A DNA stretch of 64,000 bases from Salinihabitans flavidus (lineage in GTDB: Bacteria; Pseudomonadota; Alphaproteobacteria; Rhodobacterales; Rhodobacteraceae), in the NCBI RefSeq assembly GCF_900110425.1, contig NZ_FODS01000005.1:124001-188000 (forward strand), read 5' to 3'. Shown here piece by piece: positions 1 to 10,005 of the stretch. Numbering within the stretch: the stretch's first letter is position 1; each line of letters opens with the position of its first letter. The notes below the pieces were generated by a model. That model saw only the letters and a list, made by a program, of their open reading frames with translations. It searched no databases and was not told the origin of the DNA. The translations under genes were made by a program, and so were the position numbers.

Positions 1-576
1 ATCGACAAGGATCACATGATAGAACTGTTCCGGAAGCTCCGTGGAATTGCGCATGAAATCGATGGCGTCGCCGACGGTCCAATGCTCGGGCGCGGCAATT
101 GTCTCGCGCTGCATCAGGCGACCGGCGGAATACTCGGGATAGCTGAGCGCCTGTTGCACCGCGACGCGGTCGGCATCTTCCAGCGCGCCGAGAATAACCG
201 CCTGCTGCGGCGCGTCCATATCCTCGACCAGATCCACGACATCGTCGGAATCCAGATCGCGCACCGCGTCGGCTAGAATTTCGGGGTGGAGCGCCGCAAT
301 CACCTCTTCGCGGATGCTCTCATCAAGCTCTGACAGGATGTCGCCATCGAATTCGCGGTCATAGAGCTGCACCAGCCGCCGCCGGTCGGAGGCGCTGATC
401 TGCTCCAGAAGATCGGCGATGTCGGCGGGGTGGAGCGGCTCCATCCACTCGGTGAGCTGCGCACGGTCACCCGCTTCCACCGCGCCGAGAATCGCGGCTA
501 CGGTGCGCCGGTCAAGGCTGTAAGCGGCCTCTTCATGGTCAGAATCGGGCAGGTCCTGATCGATGTCTTCGGTCAT
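1..576 (-). CDS. mgtE: Magnesium transporter MgtE, N-terminal part (gene continues beyond the window edge)
   Basis: The first 192 codons are visible and the reading frame is still open at base 1. They encode the acidic cytoplasmic N domain of MgtE (roughly residues 25-130), with repeated helical motifs such as LHPADIADLLEQI and LDSDDVVDLVEDM. The start of the CBS pair follows, marked by YPEYSAGRLMQRE. In this family the N and CBS domains sense intracellular Mg2+ and gate a membrane channel, which would lie outside the window. The ATG at 574-576 fits the usual acidic N-terminus. The family assignment is strong from the motif order; the transmembrane part cannot be seen. Confidence 0.93.
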   Translation of the reverse strand, partial: MTEDIDQDLPDSDHEEAAYSLDRRTVAAILGAVEAGDRAQLTEWMEPLHPADIADLLEQISASDRRRLVQLYDREFDGDILSELDESIREEVIAALHPEILADAVRDLDSDDVVDLVEDMDAPQQAVILGALEDADRVAVQQALSYPEYSAGRLMQRETIAAPEHWTVGDAIDFMRNSTELPEQFYHVILVD

Positions 577-698
577 GTCGCCACCCCTCTTGCCGTCTGG
601 CGGGACATTAGGTGGATTTGGCTGGAAAACTCAATCCTGAAAGGGCAAATTGCCGGGAAAACTGCGGGTTTCGCAGCGTCTTGAAAAGGAATCTCCGA

Positions 699-1997
699 AT
701 GCGCGACACGGTGCTTTTACTGGGACAGACCCTCTCCTTCGATACCTCTCCGTTCGGCACTGCGGTGCAGGACGCGGCCCGTCATGAGCGGCGCGGCGCG
801 GTGCTGATCGAGAACGGGAAGGTCGCGGCGACGGGGCGGGCCGAGGATCTTTGCGCGGCCCATCCGCAGGCGGCGCGGCGCGATTTCGGCGACGGGCTGA
901 TCATGGCGGGATTTGTAGATGCCCATGTGCATTATCCACAGACCGGGATCATCGCGAGCTGGGGCAAGCGGCTGATCGACTGGCTTGAGAGCTACACTTT
1001 CCCCGAGGAGGTGCGCTTTGCCGATCCGGCCTATGCGCGGCAGGTGGCGGCGCGCTATCTGGATCTGACGGCAAGCCATGGCACGACGACGATGGCCAGC
1101 TTCTGCACCATTCACCCCGCCTCGGTCGATGCGTTCTTTGCCGAGGCGCAGGCGCGCGGGCAGCGGGTCGTGGCGGGCAAGACCTGCATGGATCGCAACG
1201 CGCCGGAGGGGCTTCGGGACACGGCGCAGAGCGCCTATGACGACAGTCGCGCCTTGTTGCAGCGCTGGCACGGGGTGGACCGGCTTGAATATGCCATCAC
1301 GCCGCGGTTCTCGCCCACCTCCACGCCCGAGCAGCTTGAGGCGATGGGGGCGCTCTGGGCAGAGCATCCGGCGTGCCTGATGCAGACCCACCTGAGTGAG
1401 CAGACCGACGAGATCGCCTGGGTGAAAGAGCTATTCCCGAAGGCGCGCGACTACCTTGAAACCTACGAGATGTTCGGGCTTCTGGGCGAGCGGGGGCTCT
1501 ACGGGCACGCGATCCACCTTGAGCCACGCGAGCGCGCGGCCTTGTCCGAGATCGGGGCGTCCTTGATCCATTGCCCGACATCGAACACGTTTATCGGATC
1601 GGGCCTGTTCGACATGGCCGGGCTGATCGCCGAGGGGCCGCGTATCGGGCTGGCCACCGATACCGGCGGAGGGTCGAGCTTTTCGATGCTGCGCACCATG
1701 GCGGCGGCCTATGAGATCGGCCAATTGCGGCACAGCCCGCTGCATCCCGCGCAGCTTTTGTGGCTGGCGACGGCCGGATCGGCGGCAGCGCTGCACATGG
1801 GCGACCGGATCGGCAACCTCGCACCCGGGATAGAGGCCGATCTGGTGGTGCTCGATCTGGCCTCCACCCCCGATATCGCACAGCGGACGGAGCGGGCCGA
1901 CGATCTGTGGGAGGCGGTCTTCCCCACGATCATGATGGGCGACGACCGGGCTGTATCAGAGGTATTCATTGCCGGGCGGGCGATATCGGAGAGGTGA
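699..1997 (+). CDS. guaD: Guanine deaminase
   Basis: 432-aa amidohydrolase converting guanine to xanthine and ammonia in purine catabolism. Metal-site motifs appear in order: VDAHVHYPQT (HxH), QTHLSEQTDE, GHAIHLE and ATDTGGGSSFSML (the catalytic Asp). The segment WLESYTFPEE after the HxH motif is typical of guanine deaminases and separates them from other amidohydrolases. I chose the ATG at 699 because an AAAAGGA ribosome site precedes it. The frame stays open 29 codons upstream, but that extension is not amidohydrolase-like. It is cytosolic and apparently transcribed alone, divergent from mgtE. Confidence 0.93.
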   Translation: MRDTVLLLGQTLSFDTSPFGTAVQDAARHERRGAVLIENGKVAATGRAEDLCAAHPQAARRDFGDGLIMAGFVDAHVHYPQTGIIASWGKRLIDWLESYTFPEEVRFADPAYARQVAARYLDLTASHGTTTMASFCTIHPASVDAFFAEAQARGQRVVAGKTCMDRNAPEGLRDTAQSAYDDSRALLQRWHGVDRLEYAITPRFSPTSTPEQLEAMGALWAEHPACLMQTHLSEQTDEIAWVKELFPKARDYLETYEMFGLLGERGLYGHAIHLEPRERAALSEIGASLIHCPTSNTFIGSGLFDMAGLIAEGPRIGLATDTGGGSSFSMLRTMAAAYEIGQLRHSPLHPAQLLWLATAGSAAALHMGDRIGNLAPGIEADLVVLDLASTPDIAQRTERADDLWEAVFPTIMMGDDRAVSEVFIAGRAISER

Positions 1998-2109
1998 CGG
2001 CGCGGCACAGGTTCCGACAGGCTGACAAAAAGCCTGCGGTGAGATGAGGAAACCTTGCGGTCGCCCCCTGGGCTGTGGATGTGTGGTCGGGTTCATTTTG
2101 TGAGGGTAC

Positions 2110-2889
2110 ATGGAAAAGCTGCATCGAAGTGTCAGGCTCTTGTATCAGGGGCGCAGCCGGAGGGCGCAGCGGTTTCGCTATGGCCTTATCGTCTTTGACA
2201 CGCTGACCATCCTCTATTTCATCATCACGGCGGCGATGTCTCCGAGCCTGCTTCTGACCGTGGTGAACACGGTGTTGGGGGGGCTCATCCTGCTTGATTT
2301 CAGCGCCCGGCTCTGGGTGGCCGAGAACCGACGCAAGATGCTGATGCAGGTGTATACGATCGCGGACGCCGTTGTGATCGTATCGCTACTTCTGGCACCG
2401 TTTTTCGCGGATGACCTGGCATTCCTGCGAATTCTGCGGGGCTTGCGGCTCATTCATTCCTATCACCTGATCCGCGATCTCAGGCGCGAAAGCCGGTTTT
2501 TCCGGCTGCATGAGGACGCTGTCTATGCGGCGGTCAACCTTTTTGTCTTCATCTTCGTGACCACGTCATTTGTCTTCGTTCTGGCCTTTGACGACCGCGC
2601 GGGCATCGCGGCCTATGTCGATGCGCTTTATTACACAGTGGCGACGCTGACCACGACGGGGTTCGGCGACATCACCCTGCCAACGACGGGCGGCAAGCTT
2701 CTGTCGGTGTTCATCATGGTCGTGGGGGTGGCGTTGTTCGTGCAACTGGCGCGGGCGATCTTTCAGCCGTCCAAAGTGCATTACAAGTGCCCTGAATGCG
2801 GCCTGACACGGCATGATCCGGACGCCATCCACTGCAAGCATTGCGGCACGTCGCTCAAGATCGAGACGGAAGGCAGCGACGGGAATTGA
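2110..2889 (+). CDS. Six-TM potassium/ion channel with C-terminal zinc ribbon
   Basis: 259-aa membrane protein of the voltage-gated-like ion channel superfamily. There are hydrophobic segments at about residues 25-45, 50-70, 80-100, 140-160 and 195-215. The pore loop is YYTVATLTTTGFGDITLPT, whose TTGFGD is a K+-type selectivity filter. The region before it (ILRGLRLIHSYHLIRDLRR) resembles a weak S4. Unusually, the cytoplasmic tail after S6 carries a CPEC...CKHC four-cysteine zinc ribbon (about residues 228-250) instead of an RCK or cyclic-nucleotide domain. The gating signal is unknown. It stands alone, convergent with the hydrolase gene. Confidence 0.85.
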   Translation: MEKLHRSVRLLYQGRSRRAQRFRYGLIVFDTLTILYFIITAAMSPSLLLTVVNTVLGGLILLDFSARLWVAENRRKMLMQVYTIADAVVIVSLLLAPFFADDLAFLRILRGLRLIHSYHLIRDLRRESRFFRLHEDAVYAAVNLFVFIFVTTSFVFVLAFDDRAGIAAYVDALYYTVATLTTTGFGDITLPTTGGKLLSVFIMVVGVALFVQLARAIFQPSKVHYKCPECGLTRHDPDAIHCKHCGTSLKIETEGSDGN

Positions 2890-2908
2890 CGGGTCTCGCT
2901 TGCAGGGT

Positions 2909-4027
2909 TCAGTTGGCCCTTGCTCGAACGACGGGAAGAAGAAGCGCCTCTTCGAGCGCATCGAAGATGAAGGCCCCGGCCGTGCGCACGCCGCGCCCCT
3001 GGGTTTCGGTTGCCACGAGCCGCGGATAGAGCGCGGCGAGACGGATGTACCGCCCGTGCCCCGTCAGATCGTCGGTTTCGATCTGCGAAATATCGATCAC
3101 CTGCACATTCGAACGCTTTGCGGCGGCAACGACGCGCGGGTCGTCAACCGCGAGCGCCCCGAGACGTGGTCGTTGTGCCGACAAACGCCCCGATAGCGCG
3201 AGCGCCCGGTCATCCGGTGAGACGAGTGCGACAATCGGTTCTTTCATTGTGCCGATGACCTGCATCTGGGAATCGAACACATGGATGTCGATATCGGGCG
3301 CGGCGAGAATCACGTCAAGCCGGTCGAGAACATGCCGCGCCCCCCGAAGCTTCAATGTGCGCAGCGCCTCGATCGACAGCCATGCCCCCATGCTGTGGCC
3401 GAAAAGCAAGGTCCGACCGGTGCCGTGGTTCATGTCGGCCAGCAGGTCCGCCAGGGCATCCCGCGAAAAGCTGGCGCCCTCCCGGTCCGCGACATACGCC
3501 AGAGGGTGCGCGTCCGAGGGCCAGGCAAAGAGCACGGGCACGCCGTCGATATTGGCATCCGCCGAGATCTGGGCCAGTCGGAACAGCGATTCCTGAAAAC
3601 TGTAGTTGTAGCCATGCACGAAAACACCGGCGGTCCCCGTCTGTGACTGCCTACTGTTGCGCCTGATACCGGCAAGAAAGGTGCCACGATCGAGTTCGGT
3701 TCTTTCGACGACGGTGAAATCGGTTCGTGGATCGGCCTCTCCGCTCGGAAACTCGATTTGACCGGGCTCATGTGTGGGCGGGATGGACACGTCATAGACC
3801 GCATAACTCAGTTCAGACGCGCGTTCGGCGGAATATCCGATACCGGACGCCTTGGCGCGCGTCGTCGCGACATAGATTTGCATCACCTGCCCGGATGCGG
3901 CGGAAGAGCCCACGGGTTTGAGAACATCGGGGCCGGGGCGCGGGCTGCATCCAGCGAGAATCAGAGCCGCCGCACAGTACAACAGCATCAGGCGCAAAAC
4001 GTGCCATCCTCGACTCTGTTGTGACAT
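2909..4027 (-). CDS. Lipoprotein alpha/beta hydrolase (DUF900 type)
   Basis: 372-aa predicted lipoprotein. A signal peptide (LMLLYCAAALILAGC) ends in a lipobox Cys. The hydrolase core shows FVHGYNYSFQES (oxyanion-hole region), LFGHSMGAWLS (nucleophile elbow GHSMG) and DIDIHVF (acid-residue region). This pattern matches DUF900-type serine hydrolases, whose substrate is generally unknown. I prefer the ATG at 4027 because AAGGG lies eight bases upstream; a GTG three codons earlier is the alternative. The site of action would be the periplasmic face of a membrane. No operon partner is evident. Confidence 0.8.
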   Translation of the reverse strand: MSQQSRGWHVLRLMLLYCAAALILAGCSPRPGPDVLKPVGSSAASGQVMQIYVATTRAKASGIGYSAERASELSYAVYDVSIPPTHEPGQIEFPSGEADPRTDFTVVERTELDRGTFLAGIRRNSRQSQTGTAGVFVHGYNYSFQESLFRLAQISADANIDGVPVLFAWPSDAHPLAYVADREGASFSRDALADLLADMNHGTGRTLLFGHSMGAWLSIEALRTLKLRGARHVLDRLDVILAAPDIDIHVFDSQMQVIGTMKEPIVALVSPDDRALALSGRLSAQRPRLGALAVDDPRVVAAAKRSNVQVIDISQIETDDLTGHGRYIRLAALYPRLVATETQGRGVRTAGAFIFDALEEALLLPVVRARAN

Positions 4028-4265
4028 GTTTGGCACCCTTGCCGGATTCTGATACGCTGATTTCGCTTTATTGATTATAGATGGTGCGCGCCAGATATTC
4101 CTAGGAAAGAACAGGGAATCCGCGGAGATTTTCGACGGGGTGTTGCCACATCGGCGAGGAGATGCCGGGATCCGTGTACCGGGAAGAAATCCAGGTGGTC
4201 GTCGGTTCTCTGGCGCTCTATCTTGAGGTCGGTTACAAGAACAGCGCCCGGAAAGGATTGTCTTC

Positions 4266-6086
4266 GTGAAATTACCCCGTCTGGTCGTCGCAATTGCCAG
4301 CAGCGTCGCCTTTCTCGGGGTGACCTTGCCCGCTCATGCGTTCGAGACGTTCGATATCCGGGTGATCGGCACAGAGGAGTCGGAGCTGCGCGGCAGGTTG
4401 CTGAGTGCCTCGGCCCTCTCGGCGGCGCAGCGCGACAATGTTTCCGACGCGCAGGATGTGATGTCCGCGGCTCTGAGCGATTATACCCGTATGCTGGAGA
4501 CCCTCTATGCCTCGGGGTACTATGGCGGCACGGTCTCGATCCGTGTGGATGGTCGTGAGGCCGCGCAGATTCCGCCCTTGCAGCGCCCTGATGCGATTCA
4601 GGCCATCGAGGTGCGCGTCGATCCCGGCCCGCCGTTCCGTTTCGGGGTGGCGCAAGTTGCGCCCCTGCCGGGAGGCGTGCAGTTGCCGGAGGCGTTTCGC
4701 CGCGATGAGAGGGCACGCGCCGATACCGTGCGCGCGGCAGTCGACACGGGTGTGGAAGGCTGGCGCAAGGCGGGGCATGCGAAGGTCGAGGTCGCCGATT
4801 CCTCCCTGACCGCAGATCACGCCCGGCAGATTCTCGATGCGCGGGTGAGGCTCCTGCCCGGACCTTTGGTGCGTTTCGGATCGCTGCGGGTCACTTCGCA
4901 AAGCAATGTGCGACAAGAAAGGATTCGCCAGATCGCGGGGCTGCCGGAGGGTGAGCGGTTTTCGCCCGAGGCGCTCGAGGCCGCCGCCCGCCGCCTGCGC
5001 CGCACCGGGGCGTTCCGGTCGGTCGCGCTCAGCGAGGGGGAGACCCTTGGACCCGGCAATACCATGGATGTCGACGTGCAGCTTGTCGATGAAAAGCCCC
5101 GCCGCTTTGGTGCAGGGGCGGAACTGTCCTCGCTTGAGGGGCTGACACTATCCGGGTTCTGGCTGCACCGGAACCTGTTGGGCGGGGCAGAGCGGTTTCG
5201 GGTGGATGCCGAAGTGTCCGATATCGGCGCCCGCAGCAGCGGAATGGATTTCAGCCTCGGTGCCCGGCTGGAGCGACCGGCGATCTGGGGACCCGATACC
5301 GATCTGTATCTGGAAACGGAGCTTGAATATCTCGATGAGCCAGCCTTTCGCACAGACCGGATCATGGCAGGGATCGGTGCGCGCTGGAGGATATCGGAGA
5401 CGCTGACTTTCGATCAGGGCATTGCAGTGGAACACGAGCGGGTGCGCGACGTATTCGCCCGGCGGCTCGGTCCGGGCAGACGTGAGATTACGCTGGCCAC
5501 CTTTCCCGCCCGTCTGACGTGGGATCGGCGCGATGACATTCTTGATGCAACTGACGGCACCTATCTGCGGGCCGGGCTGAAGCCCTTTGTCAATCTGGGC
5601 GGAAGCGCGGACGGCGCGCGCCTGTCGTTTGACGGGCGCGCCTATCGCAGCCTTGACGGTGACGGCGATTTTGTGCTTGCAGGCCGGATGCAGTTCGGTG
5701 CGCTGTTCGGGCCGTCGCTGAATCGCGCGCCTGCCGACTACCTGTTTTACTCGGGGGGCGGTGGCACGGTGCGCGGCCATCCCTATCAGTCGCTCGGCGT
5801 CGATCTTGGGGGCGGTGACATGACTGGCGGGCGCAGCTTTGTCGGGTTGTCGATGGAGTTGCGCGCGCGCGTGTCCGGCAACATCAGTGTCGTGGGATTT
5901 GCCGACGCGGGCTATATCGGCAGCGAGAGTTTCTATGACGACAGTGGAGAATGGCACTCCGGTGGTGGGGTGGGTCTTCGCTATGACACGCCGGTGGGGC
6001 CGATTCGATTGGATCTTGCCGGCCCGCTCTCGGGAGATACAGGCGACGGAATGCAACTCTATATCGGGATCGGGCAGGCTTTTTGA
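4266..6086 (+). CDS. tamA: Autotransporter/translocation assembly factor TamA (BamA-family outer-membrane barrel)
   Basis: 606-aa Omp85-family protein. It starts at a GTG with a signal peptide (IASSVAFLGVTLPAHA). POTRA-type domains follow up to about residue 260, then a C-terminal beta-barrel containing the Omp85 signature region YLFYSGGGGTVRGHPYQS. The protein ends in the aromatic pattern expected of an outer-membrane barrel (LYIGIGQAF). TamA works with TamB in outer-membrane biogenesis and lipid or protein transport across the envelope. The stop codon overlaps the tamB start (TGATG), so the two are translationally coupled. Weak similarity between Omp85 members makes the name depend partly on the adjacent tamB. 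Confidence 0.92.
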   Translation: MKLPRLVVAIASSVAFLGVTLPAHAFETFDIRVIGTEESELRGRLLSASALSAAQRDNVSDAQDVMSAALSDYTRMLETLYASGYYGGTVSIRVDGREAAQIPPLQRPDAIQAIEVRVDPGPPFRFGVAQVAPLPGGVQLPEAFRRDERARADTVRAAVDTGVEGWRKAGHAKVEVADSSLTADHARQILDARVRLLPGPLVRFGSLRVTSQSNVRQERIRQIAGLPEGERFSPEALEAAARRLRRTGAFRSVALSEGETLGPGNTMDVDVQLVDEKPRRFGAGAELSSLEGLTLSGFWLHRNLLGGAERFRVDAEVSDIGARSSGMDFSLGARLERPAIWGPDTDLYLETELEYLDEPAFRTDRIMAGIGARWRISETLTFDQGIAVEHERVRDVFARRLGPGRREITLATFPARLTWDRRDDILDATDGTYLRAGLKPFVNLGGSADGARLSFDGRAYRSLDGDGDFVLAGRMQFGALFGPSLNRAPADYLFYSGGGGTVRGHPYQSLGVDLGGGDMTGGRSFVGLSMELRARVSGNISVVGFADAGYIGSESFYDDSGEWHSGGGVGLRYDTPVGPIRLDLAGPLSGDTGDGMQLYIGIGQAF

Positions 6087-9000
6087 TGCGCTGGCTATGG
6101 CTTTTGATACTGTGTTTCTGGCCGGTCATGTCCCTTGGGCAAAGCGACTCAGAGGCGCGTGACAGGGGAATCCTGCAATCCTTTCTGGAGGACAATCTGT
6201 CCGCCATGGGGCGACAGGTTCGGATTGAAGGGTTCGCCGGGGCGCTGAGCGGGCGCGCCACGATCGATACGCTGACGATTGCCGATGACGAGGGGGTGTG
6301 GATCACGCTGCGCGGTCTGGTTCTGGACTGGAACCGCGCCGCCCTTTTGCGAGGGTCACTTGAAGTGACGGAGCTATCGGCCGAGGAGGTCGATTTGCCC
6401 CGTCTGCCGCGGGGTGAAGAGCGTGATGTGCCCGAACCGGCCGCGCGCGGGCCCTTTGAACTGCCCGAGCTCCCGGTCGCGGTGCATGTCGATGCCTTTA
6501 AACTGGCGCGGGTTGCGCTTGGTGCGCCTTTGCTTGGCGAAGAGGTGACGCTTGCCGTGGATGGTGAGGCGCAGTTGGAGAGTGGCGAAGGAACGGCGGA
6601 TCTGAGCATCCGGCGCACCGACGGTGCGCGCGGTGAATTGACGTTGTCTGGGCAATACGTGAACGAAACACGCCACCTTTCCGTGGACCTCGCCCTTGAA
6701 GAGGCCGCAAACGGAATTGCAGCGCGGCTTCTGGATCTGCCGGGCCGGCCCGCGCTTGAGTTGCGGATTGCCGGCGATGCGCCGCTGGACGACTTCGCCG
6801 CCGAGGTTGCCTTGCGGACAGACGGCATTGAGCGTCTGTCGGGGGCGGTCACTGTACGCAGCACAGGCGAAGCGGAAGAGACCGGGCAGGCCGTGTCGGC
6901 GCGGGAGATCGGGGCGGATCTGCGCGGCGATCTCGCACCGTTGTTCGCCCCGGATTTCGCCCCCTTCTTCGGGGACGAAATTGCGCTTGTCCTGACCGCG
7001 CGCGAAATGCCGGACGGGCGGCGGGTGCTGGACACTCTCGATCTGACCGCCCGCGCCCTGCGGATTTCGGCAAAGGGGGCCATCGCGGCAGATGGCTGGC
7101 CCGAGACATTGTCGTTGACGGGCACGATTGCCGACCCCGAAACCGGGCGCGTTCTATTGCCTGCCGGGGCGGGCGGAGTGGCTTTGTCAGGTGCGGAGAT
7201 CACGGCGCGTTATGATCGCGCCGCCGGGGAGGGCTGGCAGTTTGACGCGCGTGCCGATGGAGTTGAGCTGGACGACAACAGGATCGGACGGCTGTCCTTG
7301 ACCGCGCAGGGCGCCCTGCGCGTGCCGCAAGATGGCACAACGGGGGCCGTGACAGGTGAACTGAGTCTTGATGCGGACGGGGTGCAACTTGCCGATGACG
7401 CGATGGCGGATGCAGTTGGCTCCCGGATCGGGGGGGATCTCTCGCTGAACTGGGAGGAGGGCGCCCCTCTGACCTTGACGGGGTTGACGCTTCAAGGGGA
7501 GGACTACGGGGTGTCCGGCGAGGTCGCGCTGTCGTTGTCGGGGGAAGGGCTCGAGATTCCGACAACCCTTGATCTGACGTTGGATGCCCGCGACCTGGGC
7601 CGTTTTTCGCGCCTTGCGGGGCGATCCCTTGCCGGTGCGGCGAAGCTTGCCATTGCCGGGAACGTGTCCCCGGTCGCGGGCACCGCCGATCTTCGTGTCC
7701 GAGGCACGACAAGCGATCTTGCATTGGATCAGCCTCAGATTGATCCTCTTCTGGAGGGGGACGCCAGCCTGCGTTTCGGACTGGTCCGCGACACCGATGG
7801 CAGCCGGGTGGAGGACCTTCTGCTGCAAAGCGATCATGCCCGGATCAGCGGCGCAGCCCGGCTTGGCCCGGCCGATGGCGAGGCTGAACTCAACGCCGAG
7901 ATAGAGAATCTTTCGCGCGTCATAGCGGGGGCCGAGGGGCCCGCGCAGCTTGCGCTTGAAGCGACGGGGCAGGAGGGACGCTGGCAGGTCAACGGGACCA
8001 CCAGCCTGCCCGGCGGAACGGAGTTGCGGTTTGACGCGACGCTGACCGGCCTGAACGGAGATGACCCGCAGATCACTGGCCGGTTGACCGGACAGATCGA
8101 CAGCATCGCGCCCTATTCGGATGTGGCCGGGCGGCCTCTCGGGGGGGCGGCAGAGATCGAAGCGGACGTGTCGGCCAGCCTCGACACCCTTGCGGGGCAA
8201 CTTTCACTGGAACTGAGAACGCGTGATCTGGTGTTCGATAGTCCCAGTGTCGATCCGCTGTTGCGCGGCGAGGGGGTGGTCAGTGCCCGTCTGACCCGCG
8301 CCACCGATGGGCGCCTGAATGCGGAGGAGATCGTTCTGGACACGCCGGAGGTGTTAGCGCGGCTGTCCGGAACGATGACGGACTCCACCCAGGAAGTGAA
8401 GTTCGAGGCCAACCTGCGGAACGCCGCAGTGATCGTTCCCGATCTTGGCGGTCCGATCTCTGCCAGCGGCACCGCACGGCGAGGCAGCGGAGACTGGGAG
8501 ATCGAGTTTGACGGCTCCGGGCCCGGCGGGGCCGCGCTATCCGTGACCGGAGAGCTTTCGCCCGATGTGCGGCGCGGCGACTTGCAGATCCGGGGTGCGG
8601 CCCCGCTCGGTCTTGCCAATGCACGGCTGCGCCCTCGTTCGCTATCGGGGATGGCGCGCTTCGATCTTGCGCTGAACGGGCCGCTTGCGCCCGGCTCTCT
8701 GTCGGGCAATGTCACTGTTCAGGGTGCCCGTGTCACGCTTCCATCGCTTTTCATCGCGCTGGGGGAAATTGACGCGGAGGCGCGACTTTCCGGTGGTCAG
8801 GCGCGGATCACCAGCAGCGGTACCGTGTCGACGGGCGGACGGTTTTCCGGCGATGGTGTGATCGGGTTGACCCCGCCGTTCAACGCCGATCTGTCATTGA
8901 CGCTGACCGAGGTGGTGCTGCGGCAGGCGCGGCTCTATCAGACCTCCGCCTCTGGCAACGTGACGGTGCAGGGCGCGCTGGCGGGCGGTGCGCGCATCGG

Positions 9001-9862
9001 CGGAGAGTTGACCCTCGGGACGGCGGAGCTGCGCCTGTCCGACACTTCGGTTCTGCGATATTCCGGCTTGCCCGGACTGGTTCACATCAATGAGCCGGCT
9101 GATGTGCGGCGGGTTCGTGAATGGGCGGGGCTGCTTGGTCAGGGTGGGCGAGAGGCGGCTGGCCCGGCCTATCCTCTCGATCTTCTGATCCGTGCGCCAT
9201 CGCGAATCTTCGTTCGGGGGCGGGGCCTTGACGCGGAACTTGGGGGGCAACTGCGGCTTGGGGGCACAACCGCCGACATTCAGCCGTCGGGCCGGTTCGA
9301 ACTGGTCCGTGGTCGGTTCGATATTCTGGGCAAGCGTCTGACGCTGACCGAGGGGCTTCTGACGCTTCAGGGCGCTTTCGATCCCTTTGTTCGCTTCGCG
9401 GCCACAACCGATGCCGAAGGCGTGGCGATCCGGCTCGCCATCGAAGGACTGGCCAGCGCGCCGGAGTTGACTCTGACATCGGTTCCGGAACTGCCTCAGG
9501 ATGAGATCCTGTCGCTTTTGCTGTTCGGGCGGGACGCCACGCGCATCTCGCCGCTTCAGGCGGTGCGGCTTGCCTCTGCGCTGCGCACGCTGTCGGGGGC
9601 GGGGGGCACCGGGGTGACAGGCCAACTGCGGCGCACCTTCGCGCTGGACGATCTGGACGTGACCACGGATGAAAGCGGAAACGTCGAGGCGCGCGCCGGG
9701 AAATACCTGTCGGAAAACATCTACTCCGAAGTATCGGTCAACGGAGCCGGAGAGACCGAGATCAACCTCAACCTTCAGGTGTCCCCCGACATCACCGCGC
9801 GTGGTCGACTGGGAGAGGATGGGGAGACCGGTATCGGCCTGTTCTTCGAAAGAGACTACTGA
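6086..9862 (+). CDS. tamB: Translocation and assembly module protein TamB (DUF490/AsmA-like)
   Basis: 1258-aa periplasm-spanning protein. The N-terminal signal anchor is MRWLWLLILCFWPVMSLG. A very long run of alternating beta-strand repeats forms the AsmA-like bridge. The C-terminal DUF490/TamB domain has the characteristic segments RGRFDILGKRLTLTEGLLT, LPQDEILSLLLFGRD and NVEARAGKYLSENIYSEVSV. It partners TamA, and homologues carry phospholipids between the membranes. The ATG at 6086 shares one base with the tamA stop; a TTG one codon earlier is possible but less likely. Length is in the usual range for the family. Confidence 0.95.
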   Translation: MRWLWLLILCFWPVMSLGQSDSEARDRGILQSFLEDNLSAMGRQVRIEGFAGALSGRATIDTLTIADDEGVWITLRGLVLDWNRAALLRGSLEVTELSAEEVDLPRLPRGEERDVPEPAARGPFELPELPVAVHVDAFKLARVALGAPLLGEEVTLAVDGEAQLESGEGTADLSIRRTDGARGELTLSGQYVNETRHLSVDLALEEAANGIAARLLDLPGRPALELRIAGDAPLDDFAAEVALRTDGIERLSGAVTVRSTGEAEETGQAVSAREIGADLRGDLAPLFAPDFAPFFGDEIALVLTAREMPDGRRVLDTLDLTARALRISAKGAIAADGWPETLSLTGTIADPETGRVLLPAGAGGVALSGAEITARYDRAAGEGWQFDARADGVELDDNRIGRLSLTAQGALRVPQDGTTGAVTGELSLDADGVQLADDAMADAVGSRIGGDLSLNWEEGAPLTLTGLTLQGEDYGVSGEVALSLSGEGLEIPTTLDLTLDARDLGRFSRLAGRSLAGAAKLAIAGNVSPVAGTADLRVRGTTSDLALDQPQIDPLLEGDASLRFGLVRDTDGSRVEDLLLQSDHARISGAARLGPADGEAELNAEIENLSRVIAGAEGPAQLALEATGQEGRWQVNGTTSLPGGTELRFDATLTGLNGDDPQITGRLTGQIDSIAPYSDVAGRPLGGAAEIEADVSASLDTLAGQLSLELRTRDLVFDSPSVDPLLRGEGVVSARLTRATDGRLNAEEIVLDTPEVLARLSGTMTDSTQEVKFEANLRNAAVIVPDLGGPISASGTARRGSGDWEIEFDGSGPGGAALSVTGELSPDVRRGDLQIRGAAPLGLANARLRPRSLSGMARFDLALNGPLAPGSLSGNVTVQGARVTLPSLFIALGEIDAEARLSGGQARITSSGTVSTGGRFSGDGVIGLTPPFNADLSLTLTEVVLRQARLYQTSASGNVTVQGALAGGARIGGELTLGTAELRLSDTSVLRYSGLPGLVHINEPADVRRVREWAGLLGQGGREAAGPAYPLDLLIRAPSRIFVRGRGLDAELGGQLRLGGTTADIQPSGRFELVRGRFDILGKRLTLTEGLLTLQGAFDPFVRFAATTDAEGVAIRLAIEGLASAPELTLTSVPELPQDEILSLLLFGRDATRISPLQAVRLASALRTLSGAGGTGVTGQLRRTFALDDLDVTTDESGNVEARAGKYLSENIYSEVSVNGAGETEINLNLQVSPDITARGRLGEDGETGIGLFFERDY

Positions 9863-9893
9863 GCGCAGAAAGTCAGACACCCCGGCGCAGGTC

Positions 9894-9915
9894 TGGACAA
9901 ATTGTCTGCATTGCG
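9894..9915. promoter_or_regulatory. Candidate operator upstream of tupBCA, shared with the fdh promoter
   Basis: GACAAATTGTC (9896-9906) is an 11-bp palindrome inside TGGACAAATTGTCTGC, followed by GCATTGCG. A further TTTTGTCC half-site lies at about 9930-9938. The same palindrome core and GCATTGCG word occur in the divergent promoter region at 17705-17729. The tup start codon is about 90 bp downstream. The regulator is unknown; that this is an operator is inferred from the shared sequence. Confidence 0.5.
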
Positions 9916-10005
9916 CGCGGTCAAGGTCATTTTGTCCATTTTTATCCCTGCCAAGGCGGTGCTAGTCAAAGCGGATGAGCAAGACGGACAGCAGGCCGAA
10001 ATGGC

